Shown here: positions 45,471 through 53,820 of the stretch, in pieces
Position numbering within the stretch: the first letter of the stretch is position 1
Layout of the letters: the number at the start of each line of letters is the position of its first letter
NCBI RefSeq assembly: GCF_900112815.1
Contig: NZ_FOND01000010.1
Coordinates: 62,001 to 126,000 of the forward strand
DNA: 64,000 nt
Source of the DNA: Blastococcus tunisiensis
Lineage (GTDB): Bacteria; Actinomycetota; Actinomycetes; Mycobacteriales; Geodermatophilaceae
Direction of reading: 5' to 3'
Made by a program: the position numbers and the translations under genes
Notes under the pieces: model-generated
What the model saw: the letters and a program-made list of their open reading frames with translations, nothing else
Database searches by the model: none
What the model was told of the DNA's origin: nothing

Positions 45471-45766
45471 GCGGTCCTTCTCTCGATCATCTGGGAACGG
45501 GCGAGATCGGCGAGCGCCTTCACGTAGGCCGGCCGCTGGGCCTCGGTCACGCCACAGGCCACCAATGTGGCCGTCGCGGTGGGGTGGTCGGCCAGCGACT
45601 CCACGACCGCGACCAGCGTCCTCGACTTCAGGAAGGAGAGCTTCCGGTTGCCGAAGTGGTAGACCAGCGCGCCGAACGGCTCGGGCCGCAGCGCGACCGA
45701 GCGGGCCTTCTGCCAGGGCGCCGACGCGTCGAACTCCACGGCGGGCGGTGCCGCAGCGGGGGACAT
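45467..45766 (-). CDS. mftB: mycofactocin precursor-binding chaperone
   Basis: A 99-residue RRE (PqqD-like) protein. The family core ARSVALRPEPFGALVYHFGN and LSFLKSRTLVAVVESLADH is present. It binds the MftA peptide and delivers it to MftC. ATG at 45766, with GTG 45769 also possible; no strong ribosome-binding site is seen in the 13 bp after mftA, so translation is probably coupled to it. Confidence 0.9.
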   Translation of the reverse strand: MSPAAAPPAVEFDASAPWQKARSVALRPEPFGALVYHFGNRKLSFLKSRTLVAVVESLADHPTATATLVACGVTEAQRPAYVKALADLARSQMIERRTA

Positions 45767-45779
45767 CACCGACCGTCGG

Positions 45780-45893
45780 TCAGTAGACGCCGCACATGCC
45801 GTCGATGGAGACCTCTTCCACCAGCGACTCCTCGACCACCGTCTCCTCGACTGCGGGGGTCTCGTTCTCGACGTCCTGGACGGGCTCGGGCAT
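45780..45893 (-). CDS. mftA: mycofactocin precursor peptide
   Basis: A 37-residue peptide, too short for many gene finders. The leader is Glu/Val-rich (MPEPVQDVENETPAVEE) and the C-terminus is IDGMCGVY, the near-invariant mycofactocin core whose Val-Tyr pair becomes the cofactor. ATG at 45893 has AGGAG 6 nt upstream. Its promoter carries the candidate MftR site, and mftB and mftC follow at once. Confidence 0.95.
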   Translation of the reverse strand: MPEPVQDVENETPAVEETVVEESLVEEVSIDGMCGVY

Positions 45894-45933
45894 GGCGTCT
45901 CCTGGTGAACTGGGTCACGGACAGATGCCGTTC

Positions 45934-45962
45934 ACGGTAATGGCACCCGGTGCCACCGACAA
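45934..45962 (-). promoter_or_regulatory. mftABC promoter with candidate MftR operator
   Basis: TTGTCG (minus strand of 45957-45962) and TACCGT (45934-45939) stand 17 bp apart. The spacer contains the palindrome TGGCAC-CCG-GTGCCA (45941-45955). The same arms recur at the mftD promoter (46703-46717). Confidence 0.7.
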
Positions 45963-46026
45963 CACCGGCGGGCGACTACCGCCCTGCCCGGCCCCGCGGG
46001 CGGCACCGACCGGCGAAGATGGGGCG

Positions 46027-46623
46027 GTGAGCGAGACGGCGGTGGCTGCCCAGCCGCGGGACGGCGCCCGGAGCCGGGCCGAGCGGGCGGCCCTGGACCT
46101 GTTCACCTCCCGCGGCTTCGAGCACGTGACGAGCGACGAGGTCGCCGATTCGGCGGGGATCAGCCGGCGCACGTTCTTCCGCTACTTCGCCACCAAGGCC
46201 GACGCGGTGTGGGGGGACTTCGCCGGCCACGTGGCACGCCTGGAGCAGTTGCTCACCGCGACGGGCGACGCCGGGCCGGTGCTCGCCACGGTGTGCGCCG
46301 CCTACGTCGAGGTCAACGACTACCCGGACGCCGAGCTGCCGCTGCTGCGCGAGCGCATGCAGCTGATCCTGGCCGAGCCGGCGCTGCTCGCGCACTCCCA
46401 GCTGCGCTTCGCCGAGGTGGACCTGGTCGTCGCGCGGTACGTCGCGCGACGCACGGGGGACACCCCTACGGCACTGGTGCCGCGCCTGGTGGCCGCGACC
46501 ACCCGCGCCGCCGCCACGACGGCGTTCGAGGCCTGGCTCACCGACGCGCGCACCCCGCTGACCCAGTACCTGCACCAGGCCTTCGACGAGATGGCGGCCG
46601 GGTTCCCCGGCCTGCGCCGCTGA
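46027..46623 (+). CDS. mftR: mycofactocin TetR-type regulator
   Basis: A 198-residue TetR protein of the MftR group. The HTH is GFEHVTSDEVADSAGISRRT followed by FFRYFATKADAVWGDF, a typical MftR motif. In mycobacteria MftR represses mft genes and responds to long-chain acyl-CoA. GTG at 46027 is taken as start; the open frame back to 45796 is antisense to mftA. It is divergent from mftABC, with the candidate operator between. Confidence 0.9.
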   Translation: MSETAVAAQPRDGARSRAERAALDLFTSRGFEHVTSDEVADSAGISRRTFFRYFATKADAVWGDFAGHVARLEQLLTATGDAGPVLATVCAAYVEVNDYPDAELPLLRERMQLILAEPALLAHSQLRFAEVDLVVARYVARRTGDTPTALVPRLVAATTRAAATTAFEAWLTDARTPLTQYLHQAFDEMAAGFPGLRR

Positions 46624-46697
46624 CCCGCACCCACCCCCCGATGGCCGCGCTCGGCGATCCGGCGCAGCCCATGTGGCGGCCGTCTCACCGCCCGGAC

Positions 46698-46717
46698 TAG
46701 CATGGCACTGAGTGCCA
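46698..46717 (+). promoter_or_regulatory. mftD promoter -10 with candidate MftR operator
   Basis: TAGCAT (46698-46703) resembles a -10 box and runs into TGGCAC-TGA-GTGCCA (46703-46717), the same palindrome as at mftA. No clear -35 is visible. Confidence 0.65.
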
Positions 46718-46774
46718 CCGGCCGTCGAGGGCCGGCCACGAGCCCGCGGAACGGGCTCCCGAGGAGGTCTGACG

Positions 46775-48010
46775 ATGGCAAGTACCTGGTTCGAATCCGT
46801 CGCCGAGGCGCAGCGCCGGGCGAGGAAGCGGCTGCCCAAGGGCGTGTACGGCGCGCTGGTGGCCGGCTCCGAACGCGGGCTGACCGTCGAGGACAACCTG
46901 GCCGCCTTCGCCGAGCTCGGCTTCGCCCCGCACACCGCCGGTCTGGCCAACGAGCGGAACACGGCCGTCACGGTCATGGGCCAGTCCCTGTCGATGCCGG
47001 TGCTGATCAGCCCGACCGGCGTGCAGGCCGTGCACCCCGACGGCGAGGTCGCCGTCGCCCGCGCCGCGGCCGCCCGCGGGGTGGCGATGGGGCTGTCCTC
47101 GTTCGCCAGCAAGCCGATCGAGGAGGTCGTCGCGGCCAACCCGCAGACCTTCTTCCAGATGTACTGGGTCGGCACGCGCGAGGAGATGCTGGCCCGCATG
47201 GACCGCGCCAGGCGGGCCGGCGCCGTGGGCATGATCGCCACCCTCGACTGGTCGTTCGCCTACGGCCGCGACTGGGGGAGCCCCTTCATCCCGGAGAAGA
47301 TCGACTTCGAGGCGGCCCGCCGGTACGCGCCGCAGGTGCTGGTCAAGCCCCGCTGGCTGCTCGACTTCGCGAGGACCGGGAAGATCCCCGACCTCACCGT
47401 GCCGAACATGGTGGCGAACCCCGGCGACCCGGCGCCGACCTTCTTCGGGGCCTACGGGATGTGGATGCAGTCGCCGATGCCGACCTGGGAGGACGTCGCC
47501 TGGCTGCGCGAGCAGTGGGACGGCCCGTTCATGCTCAAGGGCGTCATGCGGGTCGACGACGCCAAGCGCGCCGTCGACGCCGGCGTCACGGCCATCTCGG
47601 TCTCCAACCACGGCGGCAACAACCTGGACGGCACTCCTGCGTCGATCCGCGCGCTGCCGTCGGTCGCCGCGGCCGTGGGCGACCAGGTCGACGTGCTCCT
47701 GGACGGCGGCATCCGCCGCGGTGGCGACGTCGCCAAGGCCCTGGCCCTGGGAGCGAAGGCCGTGATGATCGGCCGGGCCTACCTGTGGGGCCTCGGGGCC
47801 AACGGCCAGGCCGGCGTGGAGAACGTCCTCGACCTGCTCCGCGACGGGCTCGGTTCGGCGATGACCGGCCTCGGCCGCGCGGACGTCTCCGCGCTCAGCC
47901 GCGACGACCTGGTCATCCCCGAGGGCTTCGAACGCCGGCTCGGGGACGTCGCCGTCGCCAACGCCCTGCTGGGCACCTCGCCGGCCCGCGCGCGCAGCCG
48001 GGAGGCCTGA
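46775..48010 (+). CDS. mftD: mycofactocin FMN dehydrogenase
   Basis: A 411-residue FMN alpha-hydroxy-acid dehydrogenase-type enzyme. SNHGGNNLDGTPASIRALP holds the catalytic His region; LLDGGIRRGGDVAKALALGA and MIGRAYLWGLGA bind FMN. MftD oxidatively deaminates the cyclised intermediate to give premycofactocin. ATG at 46775 follows GAGGAGG at 7 nt. It is on the opposite strand to mftABC and converges with the IclR gene. Confidence 0.93.
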   Translation: MASTWFESVAEAQRRARKRLPKGVYGALVAGSERGLTVEDNLAAFAELGFAPHTAGLANERNTAVTVMGQSLSMPVLISPTGVQAVHPDGEVAVARAAAARGVAMGLSSFASKPIEEVVAANPQTFFQMYWVGTREEMLARMDRARRAGAVGMIATLDWSFAYGRDWGSPFIPEKIDFEAARRYAPQVLVKPRWLLDFARTGKIPDLTVPNMVANPGDPAPTFFGAYGMWMQSPMPTWEDVAWLREQWDGPFMLKGVMRVDDAKRAVDAGVTAISVSNHGGNNLDGTPASIRALPSVAAAVGDQVDVLLDGGIRRGGDVAKALALGAKAVMIGRAYLWGLGANGQAGVENVLDLLRDGLGSAMTGLGRADVSALSRDDLVIPEGFERRLGDVAVANALLGTSPARARSREA

Positions 48011-48068
48011 CCCGCGACGCATCCTCGGTCCCGCGGGCGGGCCTGGGAGCCGGGGGCCCGGCAGCCCG

Positions 48069-48866
48069 TCAGGCGCGGCCGACGGTACTGAGCAGGTCCT
48101 CGAGCTGGGCTGCGGCAGCGTGCAGGTCCCGGACGACCGCCACCTGCCGCTTCTTCGTCATCCGGCTGGAGGGCGCGGAGGCATTGATCGCGGCAATGCT
48201 GGCCCCGCGGTGGTCACGGACGACCACCGCCACGGAGATGATGTCCTCGGCCACCCGGTGGTTGATCGCGTACCCGCGCTCCCGAACCTCGGCCAGCTCG
48301 GCATCGAGCTCGGCACGATCGGCCGAGGTGAGCCCCTCTCCGTTGCCCGACCCGTCCAGCGAGAAGATCTCGTCGAGCTGCTGGGCGGTGAACGAGGCGA
48401 GGATCGCCTTGCCGGTCGCCGTCCGGTGGGCAGGGAGGAGCTGACCCGTCCGGTCGGCGACCCGCAACGGCTGGCCGCTCTCGGCTGCGGCCAGGTACCG
48501 GATCTTGCCCCCCTCCAGCTGCGCCAGGTGCACGGTCTCGTCGGTCTTCCTGGCCAGATCGGAGAGGATCGGACGGGCGTACGTACGGATGTCGAGGTTG
48601 CGCACGGCCGCCAGCCCCAGGTCCAGCAGCGCCGATCCGGCCACGTAGGTGCCCATGCCGTCCTCCTGCCGGACGAAGCCGTGGTGGACGAGCATCGCGA
48701 GCAGCCGGTGAGCAGTGGAGGGGGCGATGTCCAGAGCCACAGCGATCCCCGACAACCGCAGTCGCGGCTGGTCGCGCAGCATCAACACCAGGCGCAGCGC
48801 GTTGTCGACCGACGAAATCGGGTACGACGGGCCGGCCTTGGTGCCGTTGCTCACCGTCTCAGGCAT
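48069..48866 (-). CDS. IclR-family regulator
   Basis: A 265-residue IclR protein. The winged HTH is ISSVDNALRLVLMLRDQPRL and IAPSTAHRLLAMLVHHGFVR; the effector domain shows ILSDLARKTDETVHLAQLEG and LPAHRTATGKAILASF. Such regulators usually sense aromatic or organic acids. It is the last gene of the dioxygenase-ADH-ALDH operon, 73 bp after the ALDH gene, and likely controls that operon. Confidence 0.9.
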   Translation of the reverse strand: MPETVSNGTKAGPSYPISSVDNALRLVLMLRDQPRLRLSGIAVALDIAPSTAHRLLAMLVHHGFVRQEDGMGTYVAGSALLDLGLAAVRNLDIRTYARPILSDLARKTDETVHLAQLEGGKIRYLAAAESGQPLRVADRTGQLLPAHRTATGKAILASFTAQQLDEIFSLDGSGNGEGLTSADRAELDAELAEVRERGYAINHRVAEDIISVAVVVRDHRGASIAAINASAPSSRMTKKRQVAVVRDLHAAAAQLEDLLSTVGRA

Positions 48867-48939
48867 CTGATGATCCTAGTCGCCGCATTCGCCTTCCCGC
48901 TCCGCATCGAGCCCCCGGCCTGCACGTCCGACTGCCGGT

Positions 48940-50424
48940 TCAGGTGAGCTGGGCCGGGAGCGCGACATTGATGGTCTTGACCTCCGTGAAACTGAGGAGC
49001 TCGTCGAGCCCCTCCTCCGACCCGGTACCGCTCTCCTTCCGGCCGCCGAAACCGGTACCGGGGAAGTGGGTCGAGTTCCCGTTGATCCAGACGTATCCGG
49101 CCTGAACGGCGCGCGCCGCCACCAGGCCCCGGTTCAGGTCGTTGGTCCAGATGGAGGCGGTCAACCCATAGTCGACGCCGTTCGCGAGGGCGAACAAGTC
49201 GTCGACGTCGGACCACCGGCTGACCGCCAGCACCGGGCCGAAGACCTCGCTCCGGAACAGGCGCATCTCGGGGGTCACGTCGGCGAAGACAGTGGGCTGG
49301 AGCCAGAACCCACGCTCGAACTGCGCACCGCCAGGGCGCCGCCCCCCCGTCATCAGCCGAGCGCCGTCCTCCTCCGCCGCCGCGACGTGGCCGATCACGT
49401 TCTGCAGGTGCCGGGCGTTGTTGAGCGGGCCCATGTCGGTGTCGTCGCGCGTGGGGTCACCCAGGCGCAGGGCCGAGACCTTCTCGACCACCCGGGCCAG
49501 GACGTCCTCGTAGAGGTCCTCGTGGAGGAGCAGCCGGCTGGTCGAGCCGCACGACTGACCCTGGTGGCCGAAGTTCATGCCGGCGACCGCGGCCGTGGCG
49601 ACCTTCTCGGGATCGGCGTCGGGGAACACGATCATCGGGTTCTTGCCGCCCAGTTCCAGCGAGACGTGCTTGACCGCGGACTCCGCGGCCTGCCGCTGGA
49701 TGGCCCGGCCGGTCGGGACCGACCCGATGAACGTGAGCCGCTTGACGCGAGGGTGCCGGACCAGCGCTGCCCCCGCGACGATGCCCGTGCCGGTCACGAT
49801 GTTGACCACTCCGGGCGGGAAGATCTCCGCGCACAGCTCGGCCAGCACGGTCGTCGACAGCGGCGCCTCCTCCGAGGGCTTCAGCACCACGGTGTTGCCG
49901 GCGACGAGCGGCGCGGCCAGCCGGGAGGCGGCGAAGTAGAACGGGTGATTGAAGGCGAGGATGCGCCCCACCACCCCGTAGGGCTCGCGCACCGAGAAGT
50001 GCAGCCCGGTCGGCGACGACGGGACGGTCTCACCCTTGATCTCCAGGGCCAGACCGGCGAAGTACTCCAGCAGGTCCGTGGCCATGGTGACGTCACGGAC
50101 CATGCGGCGCCGGGTGTTCCCGGTGTCGCGGACCTCCAGCTCGAGCAGCTCGTCCGCCCGGTCCAGCGCGCGGCGGGCGAGTTCCCGCACCAGGCGGGCC
50201 CGCTCCAGCGCCGGCGTCGCCGCCCATGCCGGCGCGGCGCGGTCGGCGGCGAGAACCGCCTGCTCGACGTCCTCCGCCGTCGCCTCCGGGACCCGGCCGA
50301 GCACCTCCTCGTTGCTGGGGTCGATGGCGGTCAGCCATCCGCCGCCGGCGCTCGCGCAGAGCTTGCCGTCGATCAGCATCAGCCGATCCGGCGCACCGCT
50401 ACCAGGTGTGGCGGTGGGGGGCAT
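48940..50424 (-). CDS. NAD(P)-dependent aldehyde dehydrogenase
   Basis: A 494-residue ALDH. The catalytic Glu lies in SLELGGKNPM and the Cys in NFGHQGQSCGSTSR; the cofactor region FIGSVPTGRAIQ and FGPVLAVSRWSDVDDLFALA are typical. It oxidises an aldehyde to an acid. ATG at 50424 follows GAGGAG. It comes 52 bp after the Zn-dehydrogenase, so alcohol-aldehyde-acid steps are probably sequential. Confidence 0.93.
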   Translation of the reverse strand: MPPTATPGSGAPDRLMLIDGKLCASAGGGWLTAIDPSNEEVLGRVPEATAEDVEQAVLAADRAAPAWAATPALERARLVRELARRALDRADELLELEVRDTGNTRRRMVRDVTMATDLLEYFAGLALEIKGETVPSSPTGLHFSVREPYGVVGRILAFNHPFYFAASRLAAPLVAGNTVVLKPSEEAPLSTTVLAELCAEIFPPGVVNIVTGTGIVAGAALVRHPRVKRLTFIGSVPTGRAIQRQAAESAVKHVSLELGGKNPMIVFPDADPEKVATAAVAGMNFGHQGQSCGSTSRLLLHEDLYEDVLARVVEKVSALRLGDPTRDDTDMGPLNNARHLQNVIGHVAAAEEDGARLMTGGRRPGGAQFERGFWLQPTVFADVTPEMRLFRSEVFGPVLAVSRWSDVDDLFALANGVDYGLTASIWTNDLNRGLVAARAVQAGYVWINGNSTHFPGTGFGGRKESGTGSEEGLDELLSFTEVKTINVALPAQLT

Positions 50425-50476
50425 GTCGCATCTCCTCGGTGGGGGGCGGGCGGGGGAAGGGTGCGGGGGTGCTGGT

Positions 50477-51598
50477 TCACACGTGCGGGTCGATGAGCGG
50501 CTTCAGGACACCGCGCTTCATCGACTGCATGGCGTCGGTGACCCCGTCCAGCCCGACGGGCGCGGTCACGAGCGCGTCCCAGTCGACGGAGTCCCGGGTC
50601 TGGCGGAGGAAGTCCAGGGCCTTCCAGTAGTGGCCCGCGTGGGCCGAGAGGACGCCCCGGACGGTGAGCTGCTTGCGGACGAGCAGACTCGGGTCCATCG
50701 TGAGGTCGACCGCGCTGGTCTGCCCGGCGACGCCGTACCGGCCGCCCGGCCGGAGCAGGTCCAGGCCCTCCCCGAAGGCCGACCGTGCGCCGGAGAGCTC
50801 CAGCACGACATCGGCGCCGCGCCCGTCCGGGGTCAGCCGGCGCACTGCCTCGTCACGCTCCCGCGGGTCCGGCAGGTGCTCCACCGACACGGTCCCGGTC
50901 GCCCCGTAGGCCGTCGCGAGCTCGAGCCGGCCGTCGGGAGCGCCGATCACGACAACGGTGCCCACCCCGAGGGAGCGGAGCATCGCCGTCGCGTAGAGGC
51001 CCAGCGGTCCTGCTCCCTGGACGACCACGCACTCGTGGGGCTGGATAGTCCCCACCTGCTCCAGCACGTGCACGACGGTGCGCAGGGCGCAACTCGCCGG
51101 GGCGGCCCAGGCGTCCGGCACCTCGTCGGGGACCCGGACCCGGCCCGACCCCGGGAAGACGTAGCAGTACTCCGCGAAGCCCCCGGTCAGGTGGGGGAAG
51201 GCGGAGGCGGGCAGCCGTCCGTAGCTCCGGCGGCCCGAGCAGAGCGAGGGCTGACGCTCGATCGTGCAGTAGAAGCACTGCCCGCACGGCGCGTGCGTCC
51301 ACACCACCCGGTCACCGACCTCCACCGGCCGGCCGAGCGAGTCGGTGCGCGGGCCGTCGCCGAAGGCGACGATCTCCCCCACCATCTCGTGGCCCATCAC
51401 CTGCGGCAGGTTCGCGGCGCTCGCAGTGAAGGCCCCGCCGTCCCAGATGTGCACATCGGTGCCGCACACCGATGCCATGGTGACGCGCACCAGGAGCGCT
51501 CCCGGCTCGAGTTCCGCGGGCACGGGGACGTCCTCGACGGCAACTGGCCGGCCGAACGCGCGCAGCAGCGCCGCGCGGCTCGATGACGGGATACGCAC
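50477..51598 (-). CDS. Zn-dependent dehydrogenase
   Basis: A 373-residue medium-chain dehydrogenase. The catalytic zinc motifs are SVCGTDVHIWDG and GHEMVGEI; structural cysteines are in CGQCFYCTIERQPSLC. The NAD site is VVVQGAGPLGLYATAML. The substrate is not known, but its place between the dioxygenase and ALDH genes suggests a pathway alcohol or diol. GTG at 51598 has GAGAGGA about 7-8 nt upstream. Confidence 0.9.
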   Translation of the reverse strand: MRIPSSSRAALLRAFGRPVAVEDVPVPAELEPGALLVRVTMASVCGTDVHIWDGGAFTASAANLPQVMGHEMVGEIVAFGDGPRTDSLGRPVEVGDRVVWTHAPCGQCFYCTIERQPSLCSGRRSYGRLPASAFPHLTGGFAEYCYVFPGSGRVRVPDEVPDAWAAPASCALRTVVHVLEQVGTIQPHECVVVQGAGPLGLYATAMLRSLGVGTVVVIGAPDGRLELATAYGATGTVSVEHLPDPRERDEAVRRLTPDGRGADVVLELSGARSAFGEGLDLLRPGGRYGVAGQTSAVDLTMDPSLLVRKQLTVRGVLSAHAGHYWKALDFLRQTRDSVDWDALVTAPVGLDGVTDAMQSMKRGVLKPLIDPHV

Positions 51599-51694
51599 GC
51601 AGTGGTCCTCTCGGGTGAGCACGGGCGGTGGCGCCCCGACGGACCTCCTCCCGCCCGCGGGTGACGACGGGAGGAGGCCTGGTGGCGGGCGACC

Positions 51695-52228
51695 TCAGAC
51701 GAAGATGGAGAGGTTCTTCGCCAGGAGGACGGACTGGTCGAGCAGCAGCTCCCGTCGCACGACGTGCCAGGAATCACCGACCTGGCGCAGCCGGTCCTTG
51801 CGCCGGCCGACCAGGAAGTCGGTCTCGTCCGCCACCCGGTTCCGGTACACCAGGAAGCGGCAGCTCACCGCGACCTCGGGCAGCTCGACGGCGTCGAGCC
51901 GGATGTTGGTCACCAGGTGCGAGATCCGGGACACCGGTTCCTCCGCCCAGTGGAGGCCCGTGTTCAGCTGGTCGACGCGGAGGGACATCGTCTCCTTGCC
52001 TTCGTCGAACCAGCAGATTTCCCGGCCGGCACGCGTCTCCTCACGCGCATCCGTCTCCCCGAAGGCGACGTTCATCCGGAGCGGCACCGAGTACTGGTAG
52101 TCCTCGGCGAGCATGTCCAGCCACTCCGTGTACCGCCGCTCGTCGAGCAGATCGGCCTCCCGGTACAGGAATTCGGACACGCTCTCGCGCAGGAGCATCC
52201 GCTCGAGCAGGGCCTCGTCTATCGGCAT
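51695..52228 (-). CDS. ring-hydroxylating dioxygenase beta subunit
   Basis: A 177-residue SnoaL-fold beta subunit. FLYREADLLDERRYTEWLDM and EDYQYSVPLRMN are family-typical, as is the C-terminal RRELLLDQSVLLAKNLSIFV. The subunit stabilises the alpha3-beta3 dioxygenase and can influence substrate choice. ATG at 52228 has AAAGGA 6 nt upstream and follows the alpha gene by 29 bp. Confidence 0.92.
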   Translation of the reverse strand: MPIDEALLERMLLRESVSEFLYREADLLDERRYTEWLDMLAEDYQYSVPLRMNVAFGETDAREETRAGREICWFDEGKETMSLRVDQLNTGLHWAEEPVSRISHLVTNIRLDAVELPEVAVSCRFLVYRNRVADETDFLVGRRKDRLRQVGDSWHVVRRELLLDQSVLLAKNLSIFV

Positions 52229-52257
52229 GGCAGTCCTTTCGTGGAGTGGTGGTGGTC

Positions 52258-53748
52258 CTACTGCGCGGGGGGGCCGTCGACGACGTCGACGGCGTCGAGG
52301 ACCTTGACGCCCTCGGCGACGTCGGTGACGACGGCATCGCGTTCCGTGGCGCGGTCGTCGACCCGGGCGAGCTCGGTGAGCTCCGGCCACGAGAGGTTGT
52401 CGACGAACTCCGCCCAGCGCCGGTAGAAGGCGCGGGCGTTGACCTCGCCGGCGATGGCGTGGTGCGAGTGCACGGAGCCGTCCAGGTCACTGGCGGTCTC
52501 CTGACCGAGCCCCTGCTGGTAGTTGTAGGGATAGCGCCGGGCGACGACGCCCCGGCTGGCCTCGGTGGCGTAGTCCCAGTTCTCCATGTCGTCCTGCTCG
52601 GTCATCCCGGCCGGACCCGCGTAGCGCATGTAGTAGTGACGCAGCCAGTCGCGCACCTTCTCGGGCGCGGACTTGTCCACCAGGTACCAGCGCCACACCT
52701 CGGTCTCGGTGGGGCTGATCGGGTGCGCGACCAGGATGGTCCGCGGAAAGCCCGCGGCGAAGGACATGTTCGGGAAGAGCGTCGCCGGACCCCGGCCGCC
52801 CAGCAGCCGCCCCTCCGCCTGCAGCTTCTCCTTGCGCTTCTCCCATGCGGCGACGAAGTACTCGTCGAGCTCGGCCTCCTCGAACTCCGGGTACGGGATC
52901 TCGTAGGCGAGGTTGTCCGACGCACCGTGCCCGCGCCGGAAGGAGGTCTTCATCCGGCCCTTCGAGAATCCACCCTCGTTCTGACGCTCGCCGTGACGCC
53001 GCTTGCCCTTCCCGCCCGGGCCGATGCCGACGGCCTCGACCGAGGCGTGGGTGGAGGCGCCGTGGTAGGTGTCGCCGAGGAAGTTCTCCGAGACGAACTT
53101 CCAGTTCGACCGGATCCGCCACTTGTGCACGCCGCGGAAGGCCTCGGTGCCGCCCTCGGTGCCGTCGAAGGCGTCGGCCAGGTTGTCCAGCCACCAGTGG
53201 AAGTCACCGACGTACTCGTCGAACGACGGCGCCTCCGGGTCCCAGTTGGCGAAGACCAGGCCTTTGTAGTTGTGCACCTGGGCGGCGCGCACCAGCCCCC
53301 ACTTCTCCCGCTCCAGGTTGGTGCCGTACGCCGCCTTCTGCTGCGGGACACCGTGCAGCGCGCCGGGAGTGTCGACCAGCGAGCCGTCGATCGAGTACGA
53401 CCAGGCGTGATAGGGGCAGGTGAACTGGAGGGTGTTGCCCTCGTCGTAGCGGCAGACGCGCATGCCTCGGTGCCGGCACGAGTTCAGCAGGACGTTCAGC
53501 TCGCCCTTGTCGTCCCGGGTCAGCAGGACGGGGTCGGCCCCCATCCACGAGGAGAAGAAGTCCCCGGGCTCGGGCACCTGCGTGGCGTGGCCGACGAACA
53601 ACCAGGCCCGCGGGAACAGGTTCTCCAGCTCGTTCTTGAAGATCTGCTCGTCGATGAAGATCTCGCGGCTGATCTCGCCGTTCTTGACGTCGACCAGGTT
53701 CCGCACCTGCGGAGCACCGGTACGGGTGGGCTCTTCGACTGTCGTCAC
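52258..53748 (-). CDS. Rieske ring-hydroxylating dioxygenase alpha subunit
   Basis: A 496-residue alpha subunit. The Rieske ligands are Cys91, His93, Cys111 and His114 (SCRHRGMRVC, TCPYHAW). The mononuclear iron ligands are Asp226-bridge, His229 and His234 (DTYHGASTH). It is somewhat longer than naphthalene- or benzoate-type subunits, with a basic segment near residues 245-275 (KGKRRHGERQ, KTSFRRGHGAS). It dihydroxylates an aromatic ring using electrons from the upstream ferredoxin. GTG start at 53748 with GAGGAGGA upstream. Confidence 0.93.
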   Translation of the reverse strand: MTTVEEPTRTGAPQVRNLVDVKNGEISREIFIDEQIFKNELENLFPRAWLFVGHATQVPEPGDFFSSWMGADPVLLTRDDKGELNVLLNSCRHRGMRVCRYDEGNTLQFTCPYHAWSYSIDGSLVDTPGALHGVPQQKAAYGTNLEREKWGLVRAAQVHNYKGLVFANWDPEAPSFDEYVGDFHWWLDNLADAFDGTEGGTEAFRGVHKWRIRSNWKFVSENFLGDTYHGASTHASVEAVGIGPGGKGKRRHGERQNEGGFSKGRMKTSFRRGHGASDNLAYEIPYPEFEEAELDEYFVAAWEKRKEKLQAEGRLLGGRGPATLFPNMSFAAGFPRTILVAHPISPTETEVWRWYLVDKSAPEKVRDWLRHYYMRYAGPAGMTEQDDMENWDYATEASRGVVARRYPYNYQQGLGQETASDLDGSVHSHHAIAGEVNARAFYRRWAEFVDNLSWPELTELARVDDRATERDAVVTDVAEGVKVLDAVDVVDGPPAQ

Positions 53749-53820
53749 TTGCTCGTCCTCCTCTGTCGGGGGGTGGTCATGTCGGGATCGGGTGGGACGG
53801 GGATGCGCGGGGCCGCGGGG

